Source of the DNA: Desulfobacteraceae bacterium
Lineage (GTDB): Bacteria; Desulfobacterota; Desulfobacteria; Desulfobacterales; Desulfobacteraceae
Direction of reading: 5' to 3'
Assembly (NCBI GenBank): GCA_024225635.1
Contig: JAAEMK010000973.1
Span: forward strand, 1 to 63,624
DNA: 63,624 nt
Positions 41,335-50,303 of this stretch are shown here, one piece after another. Position numbers and translations under genes: made by a program. Under the pieces are notes generated by a model, which was not told the DNA's origin, did not search any database, and was given only the letters and a program-made list of their open reading frames with translations. Within the stretch, counting starts at the first letter, position 1; the number at the start of each line of letters is the position of its first letter.

Positions 41335-43509
41335 TTATACTGCTATACTCTTTGTCATTTTTTCATAGTGTTCCGGATATCCGGTAACTTCAAACACAAG
41401 TCTTAAACCTTCCTTGAAGTCATCATAATTAAACTCTTTGAAATCAAATATATTTTGACCTAACGAGTGGGATTCTCTATTGATATACCGACAGAAGGCT
41501 TGGAGTCTATTTTCTTGAAGCTCAGCTTTTTGTACTACATTACTCAAGTCGGCTTTTTGAACAAAATTAAAGAAGTACTCGATAATGTTGCGCATACAGT
41601 TTGCAATTAGCGCCGGAGGCTGACTCTTATCGTTGACTACCGTCCAGTAAGAGTGGTAGTCGTTTTGAACCTCCTCATATTTCATCTTTTTAATATTCGT
41701 ACCATCATTATTTTTAGACAGTCGAAAAAGTTTTTGAGTGTTTTTACGGCGCTTATGATTTGAATCTGCAAGCTCATAGAAAAAGTATAGACTATGGGTA
41801 AGGACAATTACCTGCTCGAATACATCGGATGAAAAAAAGTCTGTTTTAAGTAGTTGCCCCACATTGTATACGTAGATGTGGGACAAACTGGACACAGGGT
41901 CATCAATAACAACGATCTTTTTCTTTGGAGTTTCTGAGGCACTTCGCTTTCCTCTGCAAAGTTCACAGAAATATAAGAAGCTGATAATCATCTTTTCCCC
42001 TTCACTTAATGAGGAAAAATCCGCATCAGAATTTCCAGTACGGATGACTTTGTACAGCTCGTCGCTGTGTCTTTTTATCGAAAAATCAGCTATACCTAAC
42101 TGACTCAGAGCATGATTGATATTCGTAACTGCTTCCTCTATATTTACTGTCGTTTTTTGTAGGTTTGCAATTTCATTTCGCTTTTCTAGTACTTTTTTAG
42201 TTGCGTTATTTTTTCTATCAATTGCATCAGAAATTATCTTTTTCGAGATCGCGGTTTCAGATAAAAATGGCGCAATCGTTTGATCGTAGTCCCATCGCAT
42301 TAGCTCCCAAAACTTTCCCTTAAGAGTAGCCAACTCATTATCAATATTCTCAAGTCGCTTGTTATGATTTGAAATATCCTTGTTGATCAAATTAATAATA
42401 GCATTAAAATCTTCAATATATTTACTCGTTACAACCAAGGACACCTGAATGCTTGGCGTTTCAACTTTTTTTCTGATTGCAGCAATATTCCCACTTAGTG
42501 CTTTTTCTAAATCTCTATACATCTCTGCCACTTGAGAAAGACAATTTTCAGTAAAAGGGTTGCTTTTATAGGATTCAAAAGAATGTAGGCCATTGGCTGC
42601 GGCAGTATATCGACCAAAGAAGTTTGAAATCTTGTTGATAGCGTTATCGTATGATTGGTCAAAATAATTTTCGATTTGACTCGCCAGCAGCTTGGTCATT
42701 GTTTCTTCTTGACAAAATGGGCATTTAGCCGGTTTATCTCCAATTTTTTTGGGTATATAGTCAAGCCCCTTTCTAACCCAATCCGAGTTCTTCAACTCTG
42801 TTATCAAAGATGATACAGGAGAATTTTTACTACCAACAATTATCTGGGCAAACAGATTATCCTCTTCGATTTGGTGTTCCCCAAAAGAAAACTTGGGCAT
42901 AGGAGCATATCTTTGGGCTGAATCGCCGCTAATTGACTCAACTTCACTTTTTATCTGTTGAATGGTTTTTTCTGGCTCCACTTCTGGCTTAGGCAAACTG
43001 GCAATGTGGTTAAACAAAGGTTCTTTTCTTTTTAATCCATCTAAACAACACTCTAATACTCGATCTCCACCGGTATATTTTCTTTTGATTTCGAATATTG
43101 TCTCAAACGTTTTTCCACGTAGTTTAGACATCCTGTTTTGCTCTTCTTTAATTGACTCTTCCTCAAGTTCAACAGAAGTTTCTATAGTAGATAGTTCACC
43201 CTCAGCGATATTGATTTTTTCTTCAATCTCCTTATTCTCCTTAGAAAGGCTGAATATACCTTTCAGATTCTCAGATTCATAAAAATGTTCTCGAATGAAT
43301 CGCTGATTGTAAACCAATATTGTTTCGTCAGGGCCTATGCCGACAGAACATTTTTGATAAACCGGGGCTGATGGCTCATATAAAAAGTTGGATAAAGTAC
43401 TTTTGCCTGTGCCATTCAAGCCATAAACAATATTCACTTTCTTATCTGTTTCTAAAGTTACAAGCGATTGGTAGCTCGCTACTCCTTGTAATTGAATCTT
43501 AGATATCAT
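41335..43509 (-). CDS. AAA_13 ATPase, PrrC/RloC-like anticodon-nuclease candidate
   Basis: 724 residues from the ATG at 43509 (GGGAGG 6 bases upstream; a longer in-frame ATG at 43557 lies across a cassette-boundary-like sequence). ABC-type Walker A VYGLNGTGKSTLSNF (about 31), long coiled coils interrupted by a zinc-hook CPFC near residue 270, signature SLSEGEKMIISFLYF (about 525) and Walker B KKIVVIDDPVSSLSH. The C-terminal region has MRNIIEYFF and 37 residues on NRESHS, an R-x3-E ... H set like the Arg-Glu-His triad of PrrC/RloC anticodon nucleases. Those enzymes cut tRNA when phage or DNA stress is sensed. Spacing of the last His is slightly longer than in PrrC. Confidence 0.8.
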   Translation of the reverse strand: MISKIQLQGVASYQSLVTLETDKKVNIVYGLNGTGKSTLSNFLYEPSAPVYQKCSVGIGPDETILVYNQRFIREHFYESENLKGIFSLSKENKEIEEKINIAEGELSTIETSVELEEESIKEEQNRMSKLRGKTFETIFEIKRKYTGGDRVLECCLDGLKRKEPLFNHIASLPKPEVEPEKTIQQIKSEVESISGDSAQRYAPMPKFSFGEHQIEEDNLFAQIIVGSKNSPVSSLITELKNSDWVRKGLDYIPKKIGDKPAKCPFCQEETMTKLLASQIENYFDQSYDNAINKISNFFGRYTAAANGLHSFESYKSNPFTENCLSQVAEMYRDLEKALSGNIAAIRKKVETPSIQVSLVVTSKYIEDFNAIINLINKDISNHNKRLENIDNELATLKGKFWELMRWDYDQTIAPFLSETAISKKIISDAIDRKNNATKKVLEKRNEIANLQKTTVNIEEAVTNINHALSQLGIADFSIKRHSDELYKVIRTGNSDADFSSLSEGEKMIISFLYFCELCRGKRSASETPKKKIVVIDDPVSSLSHIYVYNVGQLLKTDFFSSDVFEQVIVLTHSLYFFYELADSNHKRRKNTQKLFRLSKNNDGTNIKKMKYEEVQNDYHSYWTVVNDKSQPPALIANCMRNIIEYFFNFVQKADLSNVVQKAELQENRLQAFCRYINRESHSLGQNIFDFKEFNYDDFKEGLRLVFEVTGYPEHYEKMTKSIAV

Positions 43510-43926
43510 CCATCCCCTCCCTAAAGGCACATAACAATGAATTCGGCAGTTCTGCATAACCTTCAGTTTGAAACCTTCCTGCCCTATTTTTTAGTGGCCA
43601 TAATGTAGCATCCTAACAGCATACCCCACACAATATTAATATTAGCAAGTTTCCGTATATCATGCTCCTCACATTGCAAAAGATTTCACCCTAAAATTTT
43701 ACAACACCCCTTTTGTGGTATCAGAGTGAAATTTAAAAGACAAGAAATGAATTTTATTCAGCAGATCAAACCCATAAAAACACACTGTAATCCTTGAGCC
43801 GTGGGGATAATCAGGCCCAATAAGGTTTGACTTTAGCCCTGTTTTACGGCATATTGTTTCTCTGAACTTGATAGAAAATTTTACGAGAAAAACCAATTAG
43901 TTAAACCTTATGAAGACACAGGATGT
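43510..43926. other. Gene-free gap with a half attC core
   Basis: On the minus strand TTGTTATGTGCC (43528-43539) just before the AAA gene repeats the outer core of attC site 2 and reads like the recombined end of an upstream cassette, but no matching left arm is present, so the array appears truncated. The rest (43550-43926) is AT-rich; no credible gene, promoter or terminator was seen before the ftcD gene. Confidence 0.4.
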
Positions 43927-45549
43927 ATGATGAAAAAAATTGTAGAATGCGTGCCCAATTTTTCAGAAGGAAGGGACAAAACCGTAATCGACGCCATTGC
44001 CAAGGCCATTGAAAAGACCAAAGGCTGCACCCTCCTGGACGTGGACCCTGGATACTCCACAAACCGGACGGTTTACACCTTTGTCGGGTCACCCGAGGCG
44101 GTGGTGGAGGGAGCGTTGAACTCCGCCAGGGTCGCAAAAGAGCTGATCGACATGACCACCCACAAGGGTGAGCATCCCCGCATGGGCGCAATGGATGTCT
44201 GTCCCTTTATTCCCGTTGCCAACGTGACCATGGAAGAGTGTGTCGAAATATCAAAGAAGTTTGCGGAACGGGCAGGCAAAGAGCTTGAGGTTCCCTTTTT
44301 CCTGTATGAAGAGGCGGCCGACAAGGATTACAGAAAGACCCTGCCCCAGATCCGCGAGGGCGAGTATGAGGGCCTTTCGGAGAGACTGGGCCAGCCGGAG
44401 TGGACGCCGGATTACGGTCCCGCCGGTTTTGTTCCAAGCTGGGGCGCAACGGCCACCGGGGCCCGGTTCTTTCTCATTGCCTACAATGTGAACATCCTTG
44501 GCACCAGCAACCAGGCCCACAGGATAGCCCTCAACCTCAGGGAAGCGGGCCGGGGTGATGATGATCCGGGCAAGCTGAAAGAGGTCAAGGGCATGGGCTG
44601 GTTTGTGGACGAGTACAACATGGCCCAGGTGACGGTCAACCTCACCAACTACAAGGTGACCCCGGTTCACCAGCTCTTTGAAATGGTCAAGGACGAGGCC
44701 GAGGCCCTGAACGTTGGGGTTGCGGGCTCTGAGATAGTCGGGCTCATTCCCCTGGAGGCCATGCTCCTGGCGGCGGACTACTACATCGAAAAGGAGAACC
44801 TGTTCATCCTGGCCGAGGACCAGAAGATCCGCCTGGTGATCGAGCGCCTGGGACTGAACTCGGTTTCCAAGTTTGATCCCAAGGATAAGATCATCGAGTA
44901 CCGGGTTGCGGAAACACCGGACGAACCCCTTGCCTCCACGCCCCTGCGGGGATTCATCGAGGAGGTTGCCTCCCGGTCCTCGGCACCCGGCGGCGGTTCC
45001 GTATCCGCGGCTGTTGCGGCCATGGGCGCGGGACTTGGCTCCATGGTGGCCCAGCTCACCTATGGGGTCAGGAAGTTCGAGGGGGTTGACGAGAAGATGC
45101 GGGAGATCATCCCGCCCCTTTACAAGGCATCCATGGACCTGATTCCCCTCATCGATAAGGACACAACGGCCTTCAACGACTACATGGAGGGTCTTCGGAT
45201 GCCCAGGGATACCGAGAAGGAAAAAGCGGCCCGCCTGGAAAAGATGCAGCAGGGACTGAAAACAGCGGTTGAGGTACCCCTGACCACCATGAAAACCGGG
45301 GACCAGGCCTGGGACGCCATGTGCGAGGTGGCCCGGTACGGCAATCCCGCATCACGGTCAGATGTGGAGGTGGGGGCCCGCTCCCTTGCCACCGGCATCT
45401 GGGGAGCCTACAAAAACGTTCAGATCAATCTGCCGGGCATCAAGGATGAGGCGTTTAAGGCGGCCACCCTTGAGACGGCTGACAAGATCATGAAACGGGC
45501 CGAGGAGAAGTGCGCCGAGGTTCTGGCCATACTGGCAGCCAACGATTAA
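43927..45549 (+). CDS. ftcD: Bifunctional formimidoyltransferase-cyclodeaminase
   Basis: 540 residues, the usual length of the fused enzyme. The transferase N-subdomain (about 1-180) has ECVPNFSEGRD and HKGEHPRMGAMDVCPF with the active-site His; the C-subdomain (about 181-300) has GWFVDEYNMAQVTVNL and GSEIVGLIPLEAML; the cyclodeaminase domain (about 340-530) has RSSAPGGGSVSAAVAAMGAG. It moves the formimino group from formiminoglutamate to tetrahydrofolate and then forms methenyl-THF and ammonia, the last step of one histidine degradation route. The start may be the second Met. No hut genes are in the window, so its physiological partner is unclear. Confidence 0.95.
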   Translation: MMKKIVECVPNFSEGRDKTVIDAIAKAIEKTKGCTLLDVDPGYSTNRTVYTFVGSPEAVVEGALNSARVAKELIDMTTHKGEHPRMGAMDVCPFIPVANVTMEECVEISKKFAERAGKELEVPFFLYEEAADKDYRKTLPQIREGEYEGLSERLGQPEWTPDYGPAGFVPSWGATATGARFFLIAYNVNILGTSNQAHRIALNLREAGRGDDDPGKLKEVKGMGWFVDEYNMAQVTVNLTNYKVTPVHQLFEMVKDEAEALNVGVAGSEIVGLIPLEAMLLAADYYIEKENLFILAEDQKIRLVIERLGLNSVSKFDPKDKIIEYRVAETPDEPLASTPLRGFIEEVASRSSAPGGGSVSAAVAAMGAGLGSMVAQLTYGVRKFEGVDEKMREIIPPLYKASMDLIPLIDKDTTAFNDYMEGLRMPRDTEKEKAARLEKMQQGLKTAVEVPLTTMKTGDQAWDAMCEVARYGNPASRSDVEVGARSLATGIWGAYKNVQINLPGIKDEAFKAATLETADKIMKRAEEKCAEVLAILAAND

Positions 45550-45591
45550 GACTACCCTGCCCCCGTCTGGATAAGGGTAAGTTAAACCGGG

Positions 45592-45647
45592 CCGGACGTA
45601 CGCTTCAGCGGGCGCGTTTTTTACAGGCCTCTAAAGCGTACGTCCGG
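45592..45647. repeat. 14-bp perfect inverted repeat between convergent genes
   Basis: CCGGACGTACGCTT (45592-45605) and AAGCGTACGTCCGG (45634-45647) flank a 28-base loop that contains GCGCGTTTTTTA. Placed between the ends of ftcD and the RidA-family gene, it may end transcription in both directions; the long arms with an unstructured loop also resemble a dispersed palindromic element. Confidence 0.6.
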
Positions 45648-45691
45648 TTCCGCTTTAAATGATAACAAACAGTAATTGAGTGTTATCGAAT

Positions 45692-46087
45692 TCAGACAAC
45701 GGCGGTGGCTTCGATCTCGACAACACAATCGGGATGAAACAATGAAGCCACTCCAAGCAAGGTAGAAGCAGGTTTGCACCCCGCCACTTTTAATCGTTCA
45801 TCGAGCTTTTGGGTGGCTCCCGTGAACGCTGAAACATCGGTGGTATAGTAGGTTAACCTTACGATATCGGAAAGTTGCACTTCCGCCTGCCGCAATACGG
45901 TTTCAAGGTTATCCAGTGCCTGATTGATCTGCTTTTCCATATCTCCCGGATAAAGAGGATTCCCATCATCGTCTACTGATACCTGTCCCGCACAAAACAG
46001 CATGCGTTGTGCCCCGGTGATCTCGTTGGCCTGCACAAAGCCGTATTTATCCTGCCACGACCACGGATTAATAATTTTCTTTGTCAT
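45692..46087 (-). CDS. RidA-family protein lacking the catalytic arginine
   Basis: 131 residues covering the whole Rid (YjgF/YER057c) fold: FCAGQVSVD, QALDNLETVLRQAE and the C-terminal strand VVEIEATAVV. RidA proper deaminates reactive enamines and needs the Arg of the PAR motif (Arg105 in E. coli); here the position reads KPASTLLGVASLF, with Ser, so imine deaminase activity is unlikely by the known mechanism. Rid subgroups with this change exist and may bind other ligands. It diverges from nothing obvious: AraC gene 100 bases upstream in the same direction. Confidence 0.88.
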   Translation of the reverse strand: MTKKIINPWSWQDKYGFVQANEITGAQRMLFCAGQVSVDDDGNPLYPGDMEKQINQALDNLETVLRQAEVQLSDIVRLTYYTTDVSAFTGATQKLDERLKVAGCKPASTLLGVASLFHPDCVVEIEATAVV

Positions 46088-46185
46088 TTTTTTTCCTCCA
46101 TAAAAGAATTAAACGGTTGTAACCAACAATAAATGCAATTCTACAGGGGGATCATTTTTATGGATTGTAAAAATTCGACACGCCG

Positions 46186-47001
46186 TCAATATTTCAGGGC
46201 TTGCCTCATTGAGCTTTTCTCCTTCATGAACCGTGAAGGAGAAACGCCCGTAAAGGATTTAAAATCTTTTATAAAATGGGATTGGTCATAATAGTCATTT
46301 TCATAGGCCATTGACGTGAAATCATCATATTTTTCATTCAAGATCCGATTCAACACCCCTTGAAACCGGTCAAGCCTTTTAAAGAATTTAGGGGTTATTC
46401 CAATATACCGGGAAAAGATACGTTCCGCCTTGCGTTGATTTATTCCATATTGCTCACAAAACGTCCCGACATCCAGGTTATGGATGTTTGAATTAAAGGT
46501 ATTGATCAGCCGAAAGATCTCATCCGTGGGAACATGATCACGGCTGATCAACCGCAGGAAATACGCCTCGAGCATTTCAATCTGCTGCTCAACGGAACCG
46601 GTGGTACCGATTATCCCATCCAGGGTTGAATTAAACCTGCCAATTACAACGTCTAATTCAACGGTCCTGTTTGTAAATTCAGATAATGGTATTTTTAAGA
46701 AAGGGTGCAATCCCGCAGAAAAAAACGAAACTCCAATTGTATTTAACTTACCGGCCTGATGAATAGTATAATTTTGACGTTTTATTCCGGTAAAAGAATA
46801 TCTTGGAATTTCTTCCGCTTTTCCAGCTGAACAATAGGTAATGGGATCAGAAAAATTAAGAATAAAATCCATATTATTGACTGGTAACATTTTATGATCC
46901 AGGGTGGCCGGATGATCGCTTTTCAGTACCCAAAAATATTTTATCAATGGTTTCAAAAGAGGGTGCCTGGGGTAATATCTGTTGATTTGCAATAAACTCA
47001 T
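46186..47001 (-). CDS. AraC-family transcriptional regulator
   Basis: 271 residues from the ATG at 47001; a TTG 27 bases further up (47028) with an AAAGGGGGG run downstream is the alternative. The N-terminal domain (PRHPLLKPLIKYFWVL ... PVNNMDFILNFSDP) is of the DUF6597 sensor type and the C-terminal HTH includes ISMAYENDYYDQSHFIKDF-like sequence (TSMAYENDYYDQSHFIKD) and TGVSPSRF. It precedes the RidA-family gene in the same direction with a 98-base gap and may control it. Lower GC than its neighbours. Confidence 0.85.
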   Translation of the reverse strand: MSLLQINRYYPRHPLLKPLIKYFWVLKSDHPATLDHKMLPVNNMDFILNFSDPITYCSAGKAEEIPRYSFTGIKRQNYTIHQAGKLNTIGVSFFSAGLHPFLKIPLSEFTNRTVELDVVIGRFNSTLDGIIGTTGSVEQQIEMLEAYFLRLISRDHVPTDEIFRLINTFNSNIHNLDVGTFCEQYGINQRKAERIFSRYIGITPKFFKRLDRFQGVLNRILNEKYDDFTSMAYENDYYDQSHFIKDFKSFTGVSPSRFMKEKSSMRQALKY

Positions 47002-47064
47002 TCTATTAAAACCAATCCCCCCTTTCAACCCGGTTATAAGAAAAACGAATTATACATACGAAGC

Positions 47065-47110
47065 ATGAAGGATACAACAGTAATCGACGCCATTGGCAAG
47101 GCGTTCAGAA
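47065..47110 (+). pseudogene. Short remnant of a second ftcD 5' region
   Basis: Bases 47077-47102 match ftcD 43981-44006 at 24 of 26 positions, in frame, and the frame from the ATG reads MKDTTVIDAIGKAF against RDKTVIDAIAKAI in ftcD. After this the similarity stops and the frame runs out within 40 residues. Too short to be a gene; it marks a past duplication or rearrangement at the end of the IclR gene. Confidence 0.55.
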
Positions 47111-47143
47111 ATGGAAAGAGGCGGCTGGGATTGAAAGAGGAGA

Positions 47144-47962
47144 TTACTCCTCCATGGCTCCCATCTCGACTGAGATCTGCCCGGCCGTGCGGACAAGGGA
47201 TGCGGTGAGCCGATCCTGGACATCCCGGTTGTTGATGACGAAGTCCGGCACGGACACATTGATGGCGGCCTTTACATGGCCTGCAAAGTTGACCACGGGG
47301 GTGGCGATTGCGGTGGAGAAGTCCGACCGGTTGATGCTGTAGCCCTGCTCCTTGTCCCTGGCCACCATCATGCGCAGCTGGGGAAGGGAGAGGGGTTTTA
47401 CCGAGGAAGAGATGCCGTCCAGGGGTATCCCGGAGTAGAGGCGGCTTAAGGCCTCATCCTTGAGGCCGGTGAGTATGGCCCGGCCCATGGCCACGGTGTG
47501 GCAGGGGAACCGGGTGCCCACGGGGATGTTCACGCTCATGATCTGGTGGGACTGGGCCCGGTAGAGATAAATCGTTTCCAGGCCCTCCCGGATCGCCAGG
47601 TGGCAGGATGCGCTTGTCTCGTCCCTGAGGGCATGGAGATGGGCGGCGGCCACCTGGACGATGTCCCGCTGGTGGAGGTAGGAGAATCCGTTGAACAGCA
47701 CCTTGGGGCCCAGCTCATAGGATTTCTTGCCCACCTTTTTGAGGTAGTGCATCTCGGTGAGCGTCACCACGGTCCGATAGATCGAGGAGACGCTCACGCC
47801 GAGATTTTTTGCGAAATCGTCAATGGTCAGCACCCGGTTACGGGCGGAGAACATCTCGACGATTTCGAGGCCCTTTTTCAGGGCCGGTACAATATAGGTT
47901 GCGTGGTTATTCGGCTTCTGCAAAGCAGACTTCCTCTTGAACAGGAGCAAGCTCCCTTCCAT
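47144..47962 (-). CDS. IclR-family transcriptional regulator
   Basis: 272 residues from the ATG at 47962. The winged HTH (about 30-85) has ALKKGLEIVEMFSA and KNLGVSVSSIYRTVVTL; the effector domain (about 100-260) shows CHLAIREGLETIYLYRAQ and VAMGRAILTGL. The gene overlaps the end of the TRAP permease gene by 56 bases on the same strand; a TTG start at 47923 with AAGAGG 9 bases upstream would shorten the overlap to 17. Being last in the TAXI-DUF1850-TRAP unit it probably senses the imported acid and controls that operon. Confidence 0.9.
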   Translation of the reverse strand: MEGSLLLFKRKSALQKPNNHATYIVPALKKGLEIVEMFSARNRVLTIDDFAKNLGVSVSSIYRTVVTLTEMHYLKKVGKKSYELGPKVLFNGFSYLHQRDIVQVAAAHLHALRDETSASCHLAIREGLETIYLYRAQSHQIMSVNIPVGTRFPCHTVAMGRAILTGLKDEALSRLYSGIPLDGISSSVKPLSLPQLRMMVARDKEQGYSINRSDFSTAIATPVVNFAGHVKAAINVSVPDFVINNRDVQDRLTASLVRTAGQISVEMGAMEE

Positions 47963-50189
47963 TGAGAAACGCCGGAACCAAAACGCTGAGCACAAGCACG
48001 GTACCCACTGCGATCACCATCACCTGGCTCGATACGAGAAGGAGTCCGCCGATGGTCAGGACGGTCTTGCCCCAGAACCCGATTTCGGTCTTGAAGTAGC
48101 CGATATAGGCGACACTCAGGGCGATGACGCCGAGCACGCCGCTCACCATGGCCAGGGAGAACTCAAACCAGTTAAAATTGATGAAAAGCATGGACGGTGC
48201 GTACACAAACATGAACGGCACCAGTGCCTTGCCCATGGAGAGCCTGAAGGCCGTGGTTCCCGTCCTCATGGGGTCCGCTCCGCCGATACCGGCACCGGCG
48301 TAGGCGGCAAGGGCCACCGGCGGGGTCACGTCGGCAAGCACGCCGTAGTAGAACACGAAGAAATGGGTGGCCACCAGGGGCACCCCGAGGTTATTCAGGG
48401 CGGGCCCTGCAATGGAAGCAAGGATGATGTAACAGGGGGTGGTGGGAATACCCGCCCCCATGACGATACAGGCCACCGCAACCATGATCAGACCGAAAAA
48501 GAGAGTACATCCTTCAACGGAAAGCAGGCCGAAGGGAACGATGCCGGAGACCATGGTGCCAAGGCCGCCCGCCACCTCGAGTACCGCGCCGGAGAACTTA
48601 AATCCCATGCCGGTGAGGGTGAGCATGCCGAGGATGAAACCGACGCAGGCGCAGGCGGCACCGATTGCAAGGGCGTAGCGCGCTCCCTCATCCAGTCCGT
48701 CGGCAAGCCGCCTGGGTGTCAGTGTATTTGAATCGTCAAGCTCGCCGACTCCCATCTTATTGGTAATCACCGGGATATAAGAGCAAATCACCGTAAGGAT
48801 GATGCCCCAGAAAGCGGCAAGATAGGGGGTAAACTGCATGAGCAGCAGGGTCACCATGACGGAAAGCGGAATCATGAGGTGCCAGGACTTCTTGAACACA
48901 TGGATGAACTGGGGGATCTGCTCCCGGGCCATGCCCCTCAATCCCAGGCGCTTGGCCTCGAGGTGCACCATGCTGAAGATGGCCAGATAGTGGAACAGCG
49001 CCGGAATGATGGCGATGAGGATGATCTCGTTGTAGGGAATCCCCAGCATCTCGGTCATGACAAAGGCGGACGCGCCCATGATGGGAGGCGTTACCTGGCC
49101 GCCGCAGGAGGCGGATGCTTCAACCGCGGATGCAAACTGGGGCTCAAACCCGTTCTTCTTCATCATGGGGATGGTGAAGGAGCCCGTGGTGGCCGTGTTG
49201 GCAATGGGGGAACCGGAGATCATGCCGAAGAAACCCGAGGAAACAACGGAGACCTTGGCGGGACCGCCGGAGTATTTACCGGCGATGATCATGGCAAGAT
49301 CGATGAACAGCTGCCCAAGGCCGGATTTCTGGGCCATGACGCCAAAGAGAACGAAATGGAATACATAGGTGGCCACAACGCCCACGGCCACGCCGAAGAT
49401 GCCCTCGGTGCCAAGGTAGAGATGCTCGACGATCCGTACGATATCATAGCCCCGGTGGCCGAGCACGCCCGGCAGCATGGGTCCCAGGAGACCGTAGATC
49501 AGGAAAAGTGCGCCGATGGTGGGCAGGGTGTTGCCCATGCATCTGCGGCAGGCCTCGGTGACCATGATGATGGAAAGCAGTCCCATGATATAGTCAGGCA
49601 GCACGGGGAAGCCAATGTTAATGATGAAGATCTTCTTGAAGAAGATGATGAGATAGAGCGATACGCCGGCAGCCGCCAGGGCCAGGGGCCAGTCGGCAAA
49701 GCAGAGCTTATCCCCCTCCCCCTTGAAGCTTCGGATGGGCAGCGCCGTAAGGGCGATGAAACCGATCATGGCGATCAGCCCGATCCGGCCCCAGACCGGC
49801 ATCTCATGGGAAAAACGGTGGGTCAGCTGCCAGGCAAGGAAGAGATAAAAGGCGGCAAAAGAGAGGCCGAACCCCCAGTCCTGGATCAGCTTGCCGGGCT
49901 TTCTCCTGGGAAACACCAAAAACACCAGGCCCAGTACAAAGGAGAGGTGAACGGTTCGATGGGTCACCTCGTTCAAGAGACCGAATCCCGCCGTATAGAC
50001 GTGGAAAAGACTGAGCAGGATGCAGAGCACCCCTGTGATCTTTGCCGTTATACCGCCGAGATTCCTGAAATTGGACTCCGCGTCATATTTTTTTACTATG
50101 GCCTCGATTTCAGAGGAGTCCATGATCTCCTCCGGATCAACAGCAATGGTCTGAGGTGCTCCCATTCTGTTTTTATCGTCTAAAGTCAT
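47907..50189 (-). CDS. TRAP transporter fused permease (4TM + 12TM)
   Basis: 760 residues of continuous hydrophobic segments. The first part (about 45-190) corresponds to the small DctQ-like subunit and the rest to the large DctM subunit; SPIANTATTGSFTIPMMKK and ASCGGQVTPPIMGASAFVM are signature stretches of the fused TRAP permease family that works with TAXI binding proteins. It imports an organic acid using the sodium or proton gradient; relatives take glutamate, oxoglutarate or other dicarboxylates, and the substrate here is not readable. The C-terminal tail (GRELAPVQEEVCFAEAE) overlaps the IclR gene. Confidence 0.93.
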   Translation of the reverse strand: MTLDDKNRMGAPQTIAVDPEEIMDSSEIEAIVKKYDAESNFRNLGGITAKITGVLCILLSLFHVYTAGFGLLNEVTHRTVHLSFVLGLVFLVFPRRKPGKLIQDWGFGLSFAAFYLFLAWQLTHRFSHEMPVWGRIGLIAMIGFIALTALPIRSFKGEGDKLCFADWPLALAAAGVSLYLIIFFKKIFIINIGFPVLPDYIMGLLSIIMVTEACRRCMGNTLPTIGALFLIYGLLGPMLPGVLGHRGYDIVRIVEHLYLGTEGIFGVAVGVVATYVFHFVLFGVMAQKSGLGQLFIDLAMIIAGKYSGGPAKVSVVSSGFFGMISGSPIANTATTGSFTIPMMKKNGFEPQFASAVEASASCGGQVTPPIMGASAFVMTEMLGIPYNEIILIAIIPALFHYLAIFSMVHLEAKRLGLRGMAREQIPQFIHVFKKSWHLMIPLSVMVTLLLMQFTPYLAAFWGIILTVICSYIPVITNKMGVGELDDSNTLTPRRLADGLDEGARYALAIGAACACVGFILGMLTLTGMGFKFSGAVLEVAGGLGTMVSGIVPFGLLSVEGCTLFFGLIMVAVACIVMGAGIPTTPCYIILASIAGPALNNLGVPLVATHFFVFYYGVLADVTPPVALAAYAGAGIGGADPMRTGTTAFRLSMGKALVPFMFVYAPSMLFINFNWFEFSLAMVSGVLGVIALSVAYIGYFKTEIGFWGKTVLTIGGLLLVSSQVMVIAVGTVLVLSVLVPAFLNGRELAPVQEEVCFAEAE

Positions 50190-50240
50190 ACAAATCTTCC
50201 TTATGCTGCTAAATGGTAATTACTGCGACCCTGTCCTGCC

Positions 50241-50288
50241 GACCCGAAAACCCGGGCCGCGAAAACCCGAGAACCCGGTTTTTCCGGG
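50241..50288. repeat. GC-rich short repeats before the TRAP gene
   Basis: CGAAAACCCG-like units recur (GACCCGAAAACCCGGG, CGCGAAAACCCGAG, then GAACCCGG) and 50274-50288 forms a CCCGG-TTTTT-CCGGG hairpin. It lies in the 114-bp gap between the DUF1850 and TRAP genes of one operon and could stabilise the upstream mRNA or limit readthrough. Confidence 0.45.
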
Positions 50289-50303
50289 GCCCGGGGATAC
50301 GGA

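Noticed and set aside
43699-43896. 65-codon minus-strand frame upstream of ftcD
   Set aside because: No ribosome site, no domain, AT-driven open frame.
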